A stretch of DNA of 64,000 nucleotides from Bacillota bacterium (GCA_023436585.1 JAEZIN010000013.1:62001-126000), one strand, 5' to 3'. Counted from the stretch's first letter, positions 31,723 through 40,590 are shown. Numbers and translations are program-made. The notes: generated by a model not told the origin, from the sequence alone.

Positions 31723-33012
31723 ATGAAGACTTTATACATTGAGTGCGCCATGGGCGCGGCGGGCGATATGCTGATGGCGGCCTTGCTGGAGCTGCTGCCT
31801 GAGCCCGGCCGGTTTATGGAAAAGATCAACAGCCTTGGCATCCCGGGCGTTGCCGTGGAACGGCAAACCTCTGTCAAGTGCGGCATCACCGGCACGCATA
31901 TTTCTGTATCGGTGCGCGGCGTGGAAGAAGAAAGCGCGGATGTGCATGAACACGATCATCCGCACGATCACGATCATCCCCACAGTCATGACCATGCCCA
32001 CAACCATACGCATCCCCACGCCCACGAACAGGGAAACGCGGCGGAGCATGACCATTCCGGCATAAAGGATATCGCGGAATTGATTTCCTCCCTGCCGGTC
32101 TCGCCTTCTGTCAGGGGACATGCGCTGGCCGTGTATGCATTGCTGGCGGAGGCGGAGGCCCATGTGCACGGAAGGCCGGTGGAAGATGTCCACTTTCATG
32201 AAGTGGGTACCATGGATGCCGTGGCGGATATCGTGGGCGTTTGTATGGTGATGGAGGAGCTTAGTCCCGACTTGATCGTTGTTTCCCCTGTGCATGTGGG
32301 CAGCGGCCAGGTTCGCTGCGCCCATGGTATTCTGCCTGTCCCCGCACCCGCTACGGCCTATCTATTGCGGGGCGTTCCAACCTACGGCGGCGCCGTCCGC
32401 GGGGAATTGTGTACGCCTACCGGCGCCGCGCTGCTCAAGCATTTCGCGGCTGACTTTGGCAATATGCCCATCATGCAGGTGCAGGCCATCGGCTACGGCA
32501 TGGGCAAAAAGGATTTTGAAGCCGCCAATTGCGTCCGTGTGATGCTGGGTTCATCTAGCACGCACAACGGTCCCAACGGGGAAATCATTCAGTTAAGCTG
32601 CAACCTGGATGACATGACCGGGGAGGCATTGGGCTTTGCCCAGCAGGCCTTGCTGGAGCTTGGCGCTTTGGATGTGTTTACGGCGCCTATTCAGATGAAG
32701 AAGAGCCGTCCGGGGCAAATGCTTGTCTGCCTGTGCCGCCCGCAAGATGCGGACAGCCTGGCGCAGGCCATGCTGAAGCATACGACGACGTTTGGCGTGC
32801 GCAGTGAGCTTTGCAAACGGTACATGCTGGACAGGCATTTTGAGACGGTGGAGTCAAAGTGGGGACCCATCCGCATGAAAACAGGCAGCGGTTATGGAGT
32901 CACCAAATCCAAATTCGAGTATGACGACATCGCGCGCGCGGCAAAAGAGCACGGTGCTTCCATCGCTGAAGTATACCGTTCCCTTGAAAGGCTGCCTGAC
33001 TCCAAAGAATAA
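31723..33012 (+). CDS. larC: LarC, nickel insertion enzyme (CTP-dependent cyclometallase)
   Basis: Last enzyme of the pathway: inserts nickel into the bis-thiocarboxylate nucleotide to give the nickel-pincer cofactor. The 429-residue protein begins YIECAMGAAGDMLMAALLEL. It has a His-rich, probably metal-storing loop at about residues 75-111 with some 16 histidines. Then come VEDVHFHEVGTMDAVADIVG, HGILPVPAPATAYLLRGVP, GELCTPTGAALL and the C-terminal domain with LSCNLDDMTGEALGFAQQ and KKSRPGQMLVCLC. In Lactiplantibacillus the two halves are joined by a programmed frameshift; here they are a single continuous frame. AGGAG precedes the ATG at 31723. It ends the operon, with a terminator after the stop. 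Confidence 0.95.
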   Translation: MKTLYIECAMGAAGDMLMAALLELLPEPGRFMEKINSLGIPGVAVERQTSVKCGITGTHISVSVRGVEEESADVHEHDHPHDHDHPHSHDHAHNHTHPHAHEQGNAAEHDHSGIKDIAELISSLPVSPSVRGHALAVYALLAEAEAHVHGRPVEDVHFHEVGTMDAVADIVGVCMVMEELSPDLIVVSPVHVGSGQVRCAHGILPVPAPATAYLLRGVPTYGGAVRGELCTPTGAALLKHFAADFGNMPIMQVQAIGYGMGKKDFEAANCVRVMLGSSSTHNGPNGEIIQLSCNLDDMTGEALGFAQQALLELGALDVFTAPIQMKKSRPGQMLVCLCRPQDADSLAQAMLKHTTTFGVRSELCKRYMLDRHFETVESKWGPIRMKTGSGYGVTKSKFEYDDIARAAKEHGASIAEVYRSLERLPDSKE

Positions 33013-33027
33013 AAGCTTCACTGGCAT

Positions 33028-33076
33028 AAGAGGCTGCCCCAAAGCGTAAAAGCTTGGAGCAGCCTCTTTCATTTTC
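33028..33076 (+). terminator. Terminator of the nickel/lar operon
   Basis: AAGAGGCTGC and GCAGCCTCTT form a 10-bp stem around an internal pair (CCCC..GGA) with T-rich sequence CATTTT after it, 16 bp past the larC stop. Confidence 0.8.
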
Positions 33077-33096
33077 TTGTTGTAACGCTTTGCCTC

Positions 33097-33219
33097 TTAC
33101 CCATTTCCTCCTTTTGTCGGATCACTGCTGTTGAGTATGTCTCCGGTATGCGCATCCAGCATAACGGCAGATACAAAGTTCTCCGAGGCGTCGTAGAACT
33201 CAATAATGCGAAGCCTTTT
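33097..33219 (-). pseudogene. Short remnant of a PepSY-like C-terminus
   Basis: A 40-codon open stretch, preceded by an in-frame TAG, reads as a secreted-protein tail: RIIEFYDASENFV, then MLDAHTGDIL and NSSDPTKGGNG before TAA. The D-A-H-T-G-D-I-L motif resembles the end of PepSY domains. No start codon or upstream half is present; a strong terminator lies where the rest should be. Likely a degraded gene, though chance is possible. Confidence 0.35.
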
Positions 33220-33237
33220 CTATCTTTAAAGGGAATC

Positions 33238-33285
33238 CATAAAAAAGCAATGCCTTGATGGAACATGCACCATCAAGGCATTGCA
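33238..33285 (-). terminator. Terminator of the WYL regulator gene
   Basis: GCAATGCCTTGATGG and its exact complement form a 15-bp perfect stem with an 8-base loop, followed on the minus strand by TTTTTTAT. It is 27 bp after the regulator's stop codon. Confidence 0.95.
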
Positions 33286-33311
33286 TATATGCTTAGTATA
33301 CAGAACACGTA

Positions 33312-34076
33312 TCAGCTTTCTTGTGCCGCCGGCGGCTTTACGCTTTCCGTATCCGGTTTTTGGTCACCCCTTATAATGCTTGAAAACTCCCCGACCCAGT
33401 CCTTCCAGAATTGCTCCAGGGAAAAGCCCTCGGGAAGGACATAGTTTTCCAAAAGCCTCTCGGCCTGCAGCAAGCGGTCGCAGCGGAAGACGCGCATTCC
33501 GCCGCTGGTTTCGCAATATGCCGCCAGATACCATTCCATGTTTTTGACCACCAATCCGTAGGGGCAAATCAGGCGTTGCGTCGTTTCCTCGCGATCCAGG
33601 CTGCCCCTGCGGTAAGTGATTTGAAGCTTTTGAGACTGCCATATGGCCTGGCGGAGCACATCCAGAAACGGGATGGGCTTTCTTTGAACAAACCAGCCCT
33701 CCGGATCAAAGTAAAACCTTGAGACAGCCTTGCCGATATCCCCTTTGTATTGCTTGGGAAGGCTCTGCTGCAATGTGCGAAGCGTATCCTGCAGGCTGGC
33801 CCCGGCATCCGGTCCGGCCGCGATGCCGCTTAGGTACAGCGAAACAGCATCATCGCAATGCATGACCTTCAGACCCGACGTGTACCCATCCATCAGCTGG
33901 AACCCGCCGGTGGGGCCAAAGTCGGAAGCGATGGGAATGCCCGATTGACAGAGGATCTCGATATCCCTGTAGATGGTCCGCTCGGAAGCCTCCAAAGCCG
34001 CCGCCAGATCCTTTGCCTTTACCTTGTTCCTTGATTCCAGCAGCAGCAAAATCGCAATAAGCCGGTGCAGCCGCAT
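33312..34076 (-). CDS. WYL-domain transcriptional regulator (YafY/DeoR-like helix-turn-helix)
   Basis: A 254-residue regulator. An HTH_11 winged helix occupies residues 1-60 (LHRLIAILLLLESRNKVKAK, then LEASERTIYRDIEIL). A WYL domain (about 140-215) follows with the AIWQSQKLQITYRRGSL segment, ICPYGLVVKNMEWYLAAYCE and RVFRCDRLLQAERL. WYL domains bind ligands or nucleic acid. The target is unknown; the gene immediately upstream on the same strand, 31 bp away, encodes an M55 peptidase, so the two may be co-transcribed. GAGGGAG lies before the ATG. Confidence 0.92.
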   Translation of the reverse strand: MRLHRLIAILLLLESRNKVKAKDLAAALEASERTIYRDIEILCQSGIPIASDFGPTGGFQLMDGYTSGLKVMHCDDAVSLYLSGIAAGPDAGASLQDTLRTLQQSLPKQYKGDIGKAVSRFYFDPEGWFVQRKPIPFLDVLRQAIWQSQKLQITYRRGSLDREETTQRLICPYGLVVKNMEWYLAAYCETSGGMRVFRCDRLLQAERLLENYVLPEGFSLEQFWKDWVGEFSSIIRGDQKPDTESVKPPAAQES

Positions 34077-34107
34077 GGCACTCCCTCTTTTTCTGAATCA
34101 AATCATG

Positions 34108-34911
34108 CTAGATGATGATCGGTACGGCATTGCCCTCCACGGTATGCTCCACAATATTTGCGGATACAAGTTTCGCCCCATAGGCAGCCGCGGCCTGTTC
34201 CGCCGTTTTCGGATCAAAAAACTCGGTGCGGCAGGTGTAGGGGCCGCTCAAGCGGTATGGCGCAATCTGTCCGATCTTTTGCATGGCTCTTTTCGCACCT
34301 TCCCGGATTTGATCGCGGGCTTTTTCCGGGGACAGGTGAATGCCTGGGACCTGGGTAAAGAGTTTCGCCGAAGTGGTCAAGCCTTCCTTCACGGCTACGC
34401 CCTCCATTTCGGGAACAAGCGCCCTGGCCTCCTCCACCCCGGTGCGGTCGCCGCATATAAACACCGTGGGTATGCCATGGGATGCGGCCGTCAGAGCATT
34501 GACCCCTATCTCGCCCATTTTCACATCATTAATCCACAAGCCTTTGATGTTCCCGTTGAAGCTGTGGGCCAGGATGCCCTTTTCCGCGTAAGCCATGCCG
34601 TGGAGCCCGCACAGAAACATACCGTCGAAGCTTTCGTCCATGCCCTCCGGCCCACCATCCCCGGCGCCCATAACCAGCTTGCAGGCGGGGTGCAACAGCT
34701 CCACATCCAGGCCGCCGGGAAACGCGCCATGCCCGTCCCAGGCAACAATTTCGGTGGCGCCGCCCTCTATCGCGCCTTCCACCAGCGCATTCAGCTCCAA
34801 CGTGGCCAGCTTGCGGGCCTGCTGGTAATACGCTCCGTCAAAGCAACATTGTTTGAACATATCGACAACCCCGGCAGTCCCTTCCAGATCACAGATCACA
34901 TAGATTTTCAT
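34108..34911 (-). CDS. M55-family D-aminopeptidase (DppA-like)
   Basis: A 267-residue zinc peptidase resembling DppA, which removes N-terminal D-amino acids such as D-Ala from peptides, perhaps recycling peptidoglycan fragments. The self-compartmentalising family's motifs are visible: N-terminal VICDLEGTAGV (zinc-binding Asp8 and Glu10), VAWDGHGAFPGGLDVELLHP, GMFLCGLHGMAYAEKGILAH, NDVKMGEIGVNALTA and FICGDRTGVEEAR. No signal peptide, so cytoplasmic. A peptide transporter, which often neighbours dppA, is absent. The start has AAAGGGG. Confidence 0.93.
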   Translation of the reverse strand: MKIYVICDLEGTAGVVDMFKQCCFDGAYYQQARKLATLELNALVEGAIEGGATEIVAWDGHGAFPGGLDVELLHPACKLVMGAGDGGPEGMDESFDGMFLCGLHGMAYAEKGILAHSFNGNIKGLWINDVKMGEIGVNALTAASHGIPTVFICGDRTGVEEARALVPEMEGVAVKEGLTTSAKLFTQVPGIHLSPEKARDQIREGAKRAMQKIGQIAPYRLSGPYTCRTEFFDPKTAEQAAAAYGAKLVSANIVEHTVEGNAVPIII

Positions 34912-34955
34912 GATTTACAGCCCCTTTCAGTCAGGATAAGGACAGTATAAATATA

Positions 34956-34987
34956 AATCCATGACATCAGTGTGTCATGGATTTTTT
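34956..34987. terminator. Hairpin terminator between the M55 peptidase and DUF1398 genes
   Basis: AATCCATGACA and TGTCATGGATT form an 11-bp stem. Plus-strand side is followed by TTTTTCG and minus-strand side by TATATTTATAC, so it can serve the DUF1398 transcript. Confidence 0.75.
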
Positions 34988-35058
34988 CGTTCTCTTTTTC
35001 TTTACCAGGGACAAGAACTGTAACCTGAATTCAGGGTACTGAGAAAGGGGCGATCCGT

Positions 35059-35454
35059 TTATACGGCCGGAATAGCCTCCGACACAACCACGCTTTCCCT
35101 CAGATCATAATAGCTGCAGGTCATGGTATTTATGTTCGAAACCCATTTGTAGACCCCCGCGCCGGCGATTTCGATGCAGAATGTATCAAAATCGGTCTCC
35201 CCGGCCTGATGCCGCTTTAAAACGCTGCTTGCCCCTTCGCCGGAGGATGTGTGGTTTATTGGTACATCCACCGCTTTGCCCTGAACCTCGATTCGCTCTC
35301 CATCATTGCTGGTGTAGGTAACCACTCCTGTTTTCAGATTGAATGTGTTCGCCGCCATCCCCATCAGCTTGAACTCTCTTATAAGCTTGGGGAAGTCGAC
35401 ACCGGTATATTTCGCGTGCGCTTCCTGAATTGCCTGTAACGTAAATGCCATCAT
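35059..35454 (-). CDS. DUF1398 domain protein (YbcV-like)
   Basis: A 131-residue soluble protein matching the DUF1398 family, sometimes annotated 'phage envelope protein' through homology to E. coli YbcV. Recognisable segments are TLQAIQEAHAKYTGVDFPKL, GVVTYTSNDGERIEV, LKRHQAGETDFDTFC, AGAGVYKWVSNINTMTCSYYD and a C-terminal GxxVVSEAIP. The function of the family is not established. The tandem ATGATG at 35454/35451 follows GGGAGG; the longer frame to 35658 has no ribosome binding site. No phage genes are nearby, so there is no reason to call it viral. Confidence 0.85.
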   Translation of the reverse strand: MMAFTLQAIQEAHAKYTGVDFPKLIREFKLMGMAANTFNLKTGVVTYTSNDGERIEVQGKAVDVPINHTSSGEGASSVLKRHQAGETDFDTFCIEIAGAGVYKWVSNINTMTCSYYDLRESVVVSEAIPAV

Positions 35455-35721
35455 ATGTACCTCCCAGAATGGAATTACATACAATATCCCCAAAACAGGA
35501 ACAGGCGAAACAGCAGTGCAGCGCCAGGTGCCTGTCCCCAGGATAAACTGGTTATACCATGAAAGAATACAGGAAGTCCTGACCGCCGCTTCCCATGAAG
35601 TGTTCGCTGTATACAATTGATCAGCCTCTGGTATTGGATGATTTGATCTTACTTTCACCTCTTTTTTGTTGGACAGACCCTCGCCTTCCTGCTAAGGCCG
35701 CACTCTTTTCCATCACACCTC

Positions 35722-35770
35722 CCCAAAATCGCAAGGCGGAGAGCGCTTATTCTTCGCTCTCCGCCTTATT
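35722..35770 (-). terminator. Terminator of the cadherin-repeat surface protein gene
   Basis: AAGGCGGAGAGCG and CGCTCTCCGCCTT form a 13-bp perfect stem with loop, followed on the minus strand by GCGATTTT. The rest of 35455-35836 shows no supportable gene. Confidence 0.8.
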
Positions 35771-35836
35771 GCGTTCGCAGCCCCTTATTATCATAATTTC
35801 AACAGGCAAGCTGCATAATCCCCAACACCCTAGTGC

Positions 35837-38800
35837 CTATGGCCTGCCCACGGTGAAGATGCCGGTGTGTGTTGTTGAAAAAACCAAATTGCCGGTCTGC
35901 GCATCGTATTGCACACCTGAAACGCGGCTTGACTCGCCGTTGTTGTTGATATACCAAACGGCAATGTTGGAGGGATTGTTCATTTCTTCCGGCGTCGGTA
36001 CGTAGGGGATGGATACGGTGAAAGGCATTTGCGCATTCTCCCAAGCAGTTTCGCTGCCATCAATGGTCAATGTAACCTCAATCAGAGGCCTCAAACCGAT
36101 CGCATCCAACACAGCCTGGGGCAGGCTGTTTCTGTCTGGCAGGCCGATGGTGATTTGCGCTGCGTTGTCACATTGCTCAATTAGTCCGCTCAGCATTTCG
36201 GGCGGCAGCGTGATGCTGCCAATGTCGGTATGTATGGTCAGCGTGCCGGTTTGATTCAGCCCGGACAGGACGGATACGGGCATGTCCACCGTAAACAAAT
36301 CAGTTTGGGGGATGACGGGGAACGTAACCACCAGCTGACCCGAATTGTTCTGGGCGCTTTGGGCGAGGTTCGAAAGATCAACACTTGCATCGCCGCTATC
36401 CGCATCCACCAGAACAGGCAGGGTGGCAGTTGACTGATCTGTGGCAACATCCGCAACGAAAACGGAACTATACTCTGACGCTGTCACGGTCAAAGTGACA
36501 GTGTAGGTATCTGTGGCGTCCGCCTGCCCGTCGTTTGCCCGGAACACAAGGGTTTTGATACCCGCGGCTATTGGCCTATAGGCATAATTCGCCCGTGCCA
36601 CAACCGGGCTTTTCATGTTTTCCACTACCGTAAATGTCAGCGCGTCACCGTCGATATCCCCGAAGAGGGCAGCAAGATTCAGCCTGTACGTGCCGTTCAC
36701 CTTGATGTCGGCCAATACAGTGGCCGGTATGCCTGCCTTCAAGGCCGGCAGATCGTTGACAGGGCCCACCGTGACGAAAACGGCGGCGGTAACCGTGATG
36801 CCGCTTTCATCGCTTAGTGTGTAGGTAAATGTATCCGCCCCATTGTAATTGATAACCGGGGTGTAGGATACGACGCCCGAAATCAGGGTGACTGTACCGT
36901 TTGTTGGCTGGGTAACTGCCGTGACCGCAAGCGTTTCGCCGACATCGGGCAGGCAGGAATCATTGTCCAGCACGTTCAGGATGGTTGCGCTGCTGTCTTC
37001 AGAAACCGCAAACGAATCATTGACCGCATCAGGCGGATCGTTCACCGAGGTCACATTGACAAAGGCCGCAACGGAAGACATGAAGCCGCCGTCATCACTG
37101 GCGGTGTAGCCAAAGGCATCCATGCCGTTGAAGTTATCTGGCGGGGTGTAGGTTACAACGCCGGAAACCAGGGTGACCGCGCCGTACAAAGGCTGGATGA
37201 CCTCCGTCACCGTCAGTGTTTCACCAGTGTCGGGCCAATACGAATCATTGGCAAGCACATCCAATACAGTCGGGCCGCAGTCCTCAGCGACGGTAAAGAA
37301 ATCATCCTCCGCGCTGGGGGTATCGTTCACTGGGGTCACCGTGACAGAAACCGTGGCGGTGTTTGTGCCGCCGTTTCCGTCGCTGATGGTGTAGGTGAAT
37401 GTATCCGTTCCATGGAAGTTTTCTGCCGGGGTGTAGGATACGACGCCGGAAACCAGGGTGACCGTGCCGTTTGATGGCCCTGTCACCGCAGTGACCGTCA
37501 GCGTTTCGCCGGTATCTGGCGCACACGAATCATTGGCAAGCACATCCAACACAGTCGGGCCGCAGTCCTCGGCGACGGTAAAGAAATCCTCCGCCGTGCT
37601 GGGCGGATCGTTCACCGGGGTCACCGTGACGGAAACCGTGGCGGTGTTTGTGCCGCCGTTGCCATCGCTGATGGTGCAGGTGAATGTATCCGTTCCATGG
37701 AAGTTTTCTGCCGGGGTGTAGGATACGATGCCCGAAACCAGGGTGACCGTGCCGTTTGAGGGCTGTGTCACCGCAATGGCCGTCAGCGTTTCGCCGGATT
37801 CTGGCGCACACGAATCATTGGCAAGTACATCCAGCACTGTTATACCGCCGTCCTCGGTGACAGTAAACTCATCATTCACCGCGGTGGGCGGATCGTTGAC
37901 TGGGGTCATATGAATGGTGACTGTGGCCATACTCACGTTGTTTTGATCGTCCCTGATCCAGTAATCGAATTGGGCATCTCCATTGAAATTTTCCGCAGGA
38001 GTGTAGATCGTGAAACCTGTGAAAAAATCCATGTATATATCGCCGATGTGTGTATAGTAACCATATCCAATGACCCATATGGTTTCGCCGGTATCTGGCG
38101 CACACGAATCATTGGCAAGCACATTAAACATTCTGGGCCCGCTATCTTCGGCAAAAGTAAACTCATCATTCACCGCAGTAGGGGGATCATTCACCGGGGT
38201 CACCGTAGCGGTAACGGTGGCGGTAGCCGTGCCGCCGTTTCCATCGCTGAGGGTGTATGTAAATGAATCCGGTCCAAAGTAATTTGCCGCCGGGGTGTAG
38301 CGTACGATGCCCGCATCCAGCGAAACAGTACCATGGGCCGACTGGGTGACCGCTGCAACCGTCAGCGTTTCGCCAGTGTCGGGCCAATACGAATCATTGG
38401 CGAGCACATCCACCACCGTTGCGCCGCTGTCCTCAGCGACGGTAAGCGCATCATCACCCGCGCTGGGCGGATCGTTGACCGGGGTCACATGAATGGTGAT
38501 ATGCCCCAACGTATAACTGCCTATGTTATCTTGCACGAGGTAGTCTACCGTGGTCGTTCCATTGAAATTAGGCGCAGGTGTAAAATCCAAGCCGTAGCTG
38601 TGATAACCAACAGAACCATGCGCCGGATAATGACCGATGGAGATAATAATCAGCGTTTCGCCTGTATCCGGAGCGCATGAATCGTTGGCCAGCACATCCA
38701 GAGACGTTAAGCCGCAATCCTCGGCAATGGTGAACGAATCACTCCCCAAGGTAGGCGGGTCGTTAACCGGGGTCACATTTATGGAGACGGTGGCGGTAGC

Positions 38801-40282
38801 CGTGCCGCCATTTCCATCGCTTAGGGTGTATGTAAATGAATCCGATCCAAAGTAATTTGCCGCCGGGGTGTAGCGTACGATGCCCGCATCCAGTGAAACA
38901 GTACCGTAGGCCGCCTGGGTGACCTCTGCAACCGTCAGCGTTTCGCCGGTATCTGGGGCGGATGTGTCATTGGCAAGCACATCCACCACCGTTGCGCCGC
39001 TGTCCTCGGCGACGGTAAGCGCATCATCACCAGCGCTGGGCGGATCGTTGACCGGGGTCACATGAACGGTGACTGTGGCGGCAGCCGTACCGCCACTGCC
39101 ATCATTGATGGTGTAGGTAAAGGTGGTAGTGCCGATGTAGCCTGCTGCCGGGGTAAGGTTCAGAACGCTTGCGGTGAATGACACCGTACCGTTTGCCGGC
39201 TGGGTGACCGCTGCGATTGTTAGCGTTTCACCGGTGTCGGGGGCAATGGAATCATTGGCAAGTACATCCAGCGCCGTGGCGGCGCCATTCCTTTGCACGG
39301 TGTACGCATCATCCTCCGCGGTGGGGGGATCGTTGACCGGGGTCACCGTGACAGTTACTGTGGCGGTCGCCGTACCACCATTACCATCGCTGATAGTGTA
39401 GGTAAAGGAGGTTGTTCCATGGAAGTTCGAGTCGGGCTGAAAACTCACATTCGTCGCCGTAAACGTCACCGTACCGCCTGACGGCTGGGTCACCGATGTC
39501 ACCGTCAGCGTTTCGGCGGTTTCGGGAGCGGTGGAATCGTTGGCCAGCACATTCATCACTGTTGAACTGCTGTCTTCGGCCACGGTGAATGTATCGTTGT
39601 TCGCGCTGGGAGGATCGTTGACCGGGGTCACCGTGGCAGTTACTGTGGCGGTGGCCGTACCACCATTACCATCGCTGATGGTGTAGGTAAAGGCGGTTGT
39701 TCCATGGAAGTTCGAGTCGGGCTGAAAACTCACATTCATCGGCGTAAACGTCACCGTACCGCCTGACGGCTGGGTCACCGCTACGAGTGTCAGCGTTTCG
39801 CCGATGTCGGGGGTGATGGAATCGTTGTCCAGCACATTCATCACTGTTGAACTGCTGTCTTCGGCCACGGTGAACGCATCGTCTACCGCGCTGGGGGGAT
39901 CGTTCACCGGGGTTACCGTAGCGGTAACAGTGGCGGTGGCCGTACCATCATTACCATCGCTGATGGTGTAGGTAAAGGTGGCCGTTCCATGGAAGTTCGA
40001 GTCGGGCTGAAAACTCACATCCGTCGCCGTAAACGTCACCGTACCGCCTGCCGGCTGGGTCACCGATGTCACCATCAGCGTTTCGCCGATGTCGGGGGCG
40101 GCGGAATCATTGGCAAGCACATTTACCACTGTTGAACTGCTGTCTTCAAAGACGGTGATTGAATCGTCCATCGCGATGGGGGGATTGTTGTCTCCGGCCA
40201 TTCCGATTCCGGGGAAGATGGACACAAAAAAGATCACCGAACAAAAGAGGGATAGCATCCGGCGTTTGCGGCAAATTTTCAT
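35837..40282 (-). CDS. Very large secreted protein with twelve tandem cadherin-like repeats
   Basis: A 1481-residue extracellular protein. The ATG at 40282 follows GGAGG and gives signal peptide RRMLSLFCSVIFFVSIFPGI. Then come twelve repeats of 94-98 residues, each opening with a form of TPVNDPPxAxDDxFTVAEDS and containing VLANDSxAPDTGETL and a GTxTFTYTISDGNGG core (residues about 32-1175). They resemble the 'tandem-95' cadherin-like/VCBS family with calcium-type DxND motifs. A thirteenth degenerate unit starts PVNDLPALKAGIP. The last 300 residues form a non-repeated beta-rich module ending GIFTVGRP. No LPxTG, SLH or C-terminal helix is visible, so surface attachment is unexplained. Likely adhesin or matrix component (inference). 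Confidence 0.9.
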   Translation of the reverse strand: MKICRKRRMLSLFCSVIFFVSIFPGIGMAGDNNPPIAMDDSITVFEDSSSTVVNVLANDSAAPDIGETLMVTSVTQPAGGTVTFTATDVSFQPDSNFHGTATFTYTISDGNDGTATATVTATVTPVNDPPSAVDDAFTVAEDSSSTVMNVLDNDSITPDIGETLTLVAVTQPSGGTVTFTPMNVSFQPDSNFHGTTAFTYTISDGNGGTATATVTATVTPVNDPPSANNDTFTVAEDSSSTVMNVLANDSTAPETAETLTVTSVTQPSGGTVTFTATNVSFQPDSNFHGTTSFTYTISDGNGGTATATVTVTVTPVNDPPTAEDDAYTVQRNGAATALDVLANDSIAPDTGETLTIAAVTQPANGTVSFTASVLNLTPAAGYIGTTTFTYTINDGSGGTAAATVTVHVTPVNDPPSAGDDALTVAEDSGATVVDVLANDTSAPDTGETLTVAEVTQAAYGTVSLDAGIVRYTPAANYFGSDSFTYTLSDGNGGTATATVSINVTPVNDPPTLGSDSFTIAEDCGLTSLDVLANDSCAPDTGETLIIISIGHYPAHGSVGYHSYGLDFTPAPNFNGTTTVDYLVQDNIGSYTLGHITIHVTPVNDPPSAGDDALTVAEDSGATVVDVLANDSYWPDTGETLTVAAVTQSAHGTVSLDAGIVRYTPAANYFGPDSFTYTLSDGNGGTATATVTATVTPVNDPPTAVNDEFTFAEDSGPRMFNVLANDSCAPDTGETIWVIGYGYYTHIGDIYMDFFTGFTIYTPAENFNGDAQFDYWIRDDQNNVSMATVTIHMTPVNDPPTAVNDEFTVTEDGGITVLDVLANDSCAPESGETLTAIAVTQPSNGTVTLVSGIVSYTPAENFHGTDTFTCTISDGNGGTNTATVSVTVTPVNDPPSTAEDFFTVAEDCGPTVLDVLANDSCAPDTGETLTVTAVTGPSNGTVTLVSGVVSYTPAENFHGTDTFTYTISDGNGGTNTATVSVTVTPVNDTPSAEDDFFTVAEDCGPTVLDVLANDSYWPDTGETLTVTEVIQPLYGAVTLVSGVVTYTPPDNFNGMDAFGYTASDDGGFMSSVAAFVNVTSVNDPPDAVNDSFAVSEDSSATILNVLDNDSCLPDVGETLAVTAVTQPTNGTVTLISGVVSYTPVINYNGADTFTYTLSDESGITVTAAVFVTVGPVNDLPALKAGIPATVLADIKVNGTYRLNLAALFGDIDGDALTFTVVENMKSPVVARANYAYRPIAAGIKTLVFRANDGQADATDTYTVTLTVTASEYSSVFVADVATDQSTATLPVLVDADSGDASVDLSNLAQSAQNNSGQLVVTFPVIPQTDLFTVDMPVSVLSGLNQTGTLTIHTDIGSITLPPEMLSGLIEQCDNAAQITIGLPDRNSLPQAVLDAIGLRPLIEVTLTIDGSETAWENAQMPFTVSIPYVPTPEEMNNPSNIAVWYINNNGESSRVSGVQYDAQTGNLVFSTTHTGIFTVGRP
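36757..40200. repeat. Coding tandem repeat, about 12 units of 282-294 bp
   Basis: The recurring block GATCGTTNACCGGGGTCACC (complement of the VNDPP codons) is found near 39898, 39612, 39328, 39046, 38760, 38470, 38185, 37890, 37608, 37326, 37045 and 36757. Several neighbouring units differ at few positions, so unequal recombination could change the copy number. Confidence 0.85.
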
Positions 40283-40333
40283 CTTTGGCCTCCTGCTGGC
40301 GCGTTCATATACCCGAATGGTGAATCTTGGCAT

Positions 40334-40339
40334 ATTATA
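40334..40339 (-). promoter_or_regulatory. -10 box of the cadherin-repeat gene
   Basis: TATAAT on the minus strand with a TTTACA about 19 bp upstream, in a very AT-rich stretch. The predicted leader is about 45 bases to the ATG at 40282. Confidence 0.5.
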
Positions 40340-40500
40340 ACATATATTTCTTATCAAATGTAAAAATATCTTATCTTTTTTGGGGGATGTTGGTACGCAA
40401 TCGGATTATTCGCATTCTACGCAAAAAAGAGGACTCATCGCACAGGAGGTATTCACTCGCTTCATTATGTACAACTTCTACCAACGAATTGCAGCCGAGA

Positions 40501-40529
40501 TGGACAAGCTATGGATGATATGGTATACT
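40501..40529 (+). promoter_or_regulatory. Promoter of the MBG-repeat protein gene
   Basis: TGGACA, 17-bp spacer, TATACT. The transcript should begin near 40536, 55 bases before the chosen ATG at 40591. Confidence 0.65.
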
Positions 40530-40590
40530 TTTTCCAATGTTTAACGTCGTACGTACTTGTCCGTGTCAAATGGGGAAAGGGTGTATATTT

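Noticed and set aside
35059..35454. Prophage remnant, from the 'phage envelope protein' name of DUF1398
   Set aside because: No integrase, structural or lysis genes are nearby, and the name is historical; the gene is an ordinary chromosomal one.
36009..40340. Numerous plus-strand open frames over the giant repeat gene
   Set aside because: They are antisense shadows of the repeats, recurring with the same period and without ribosome binding sites.
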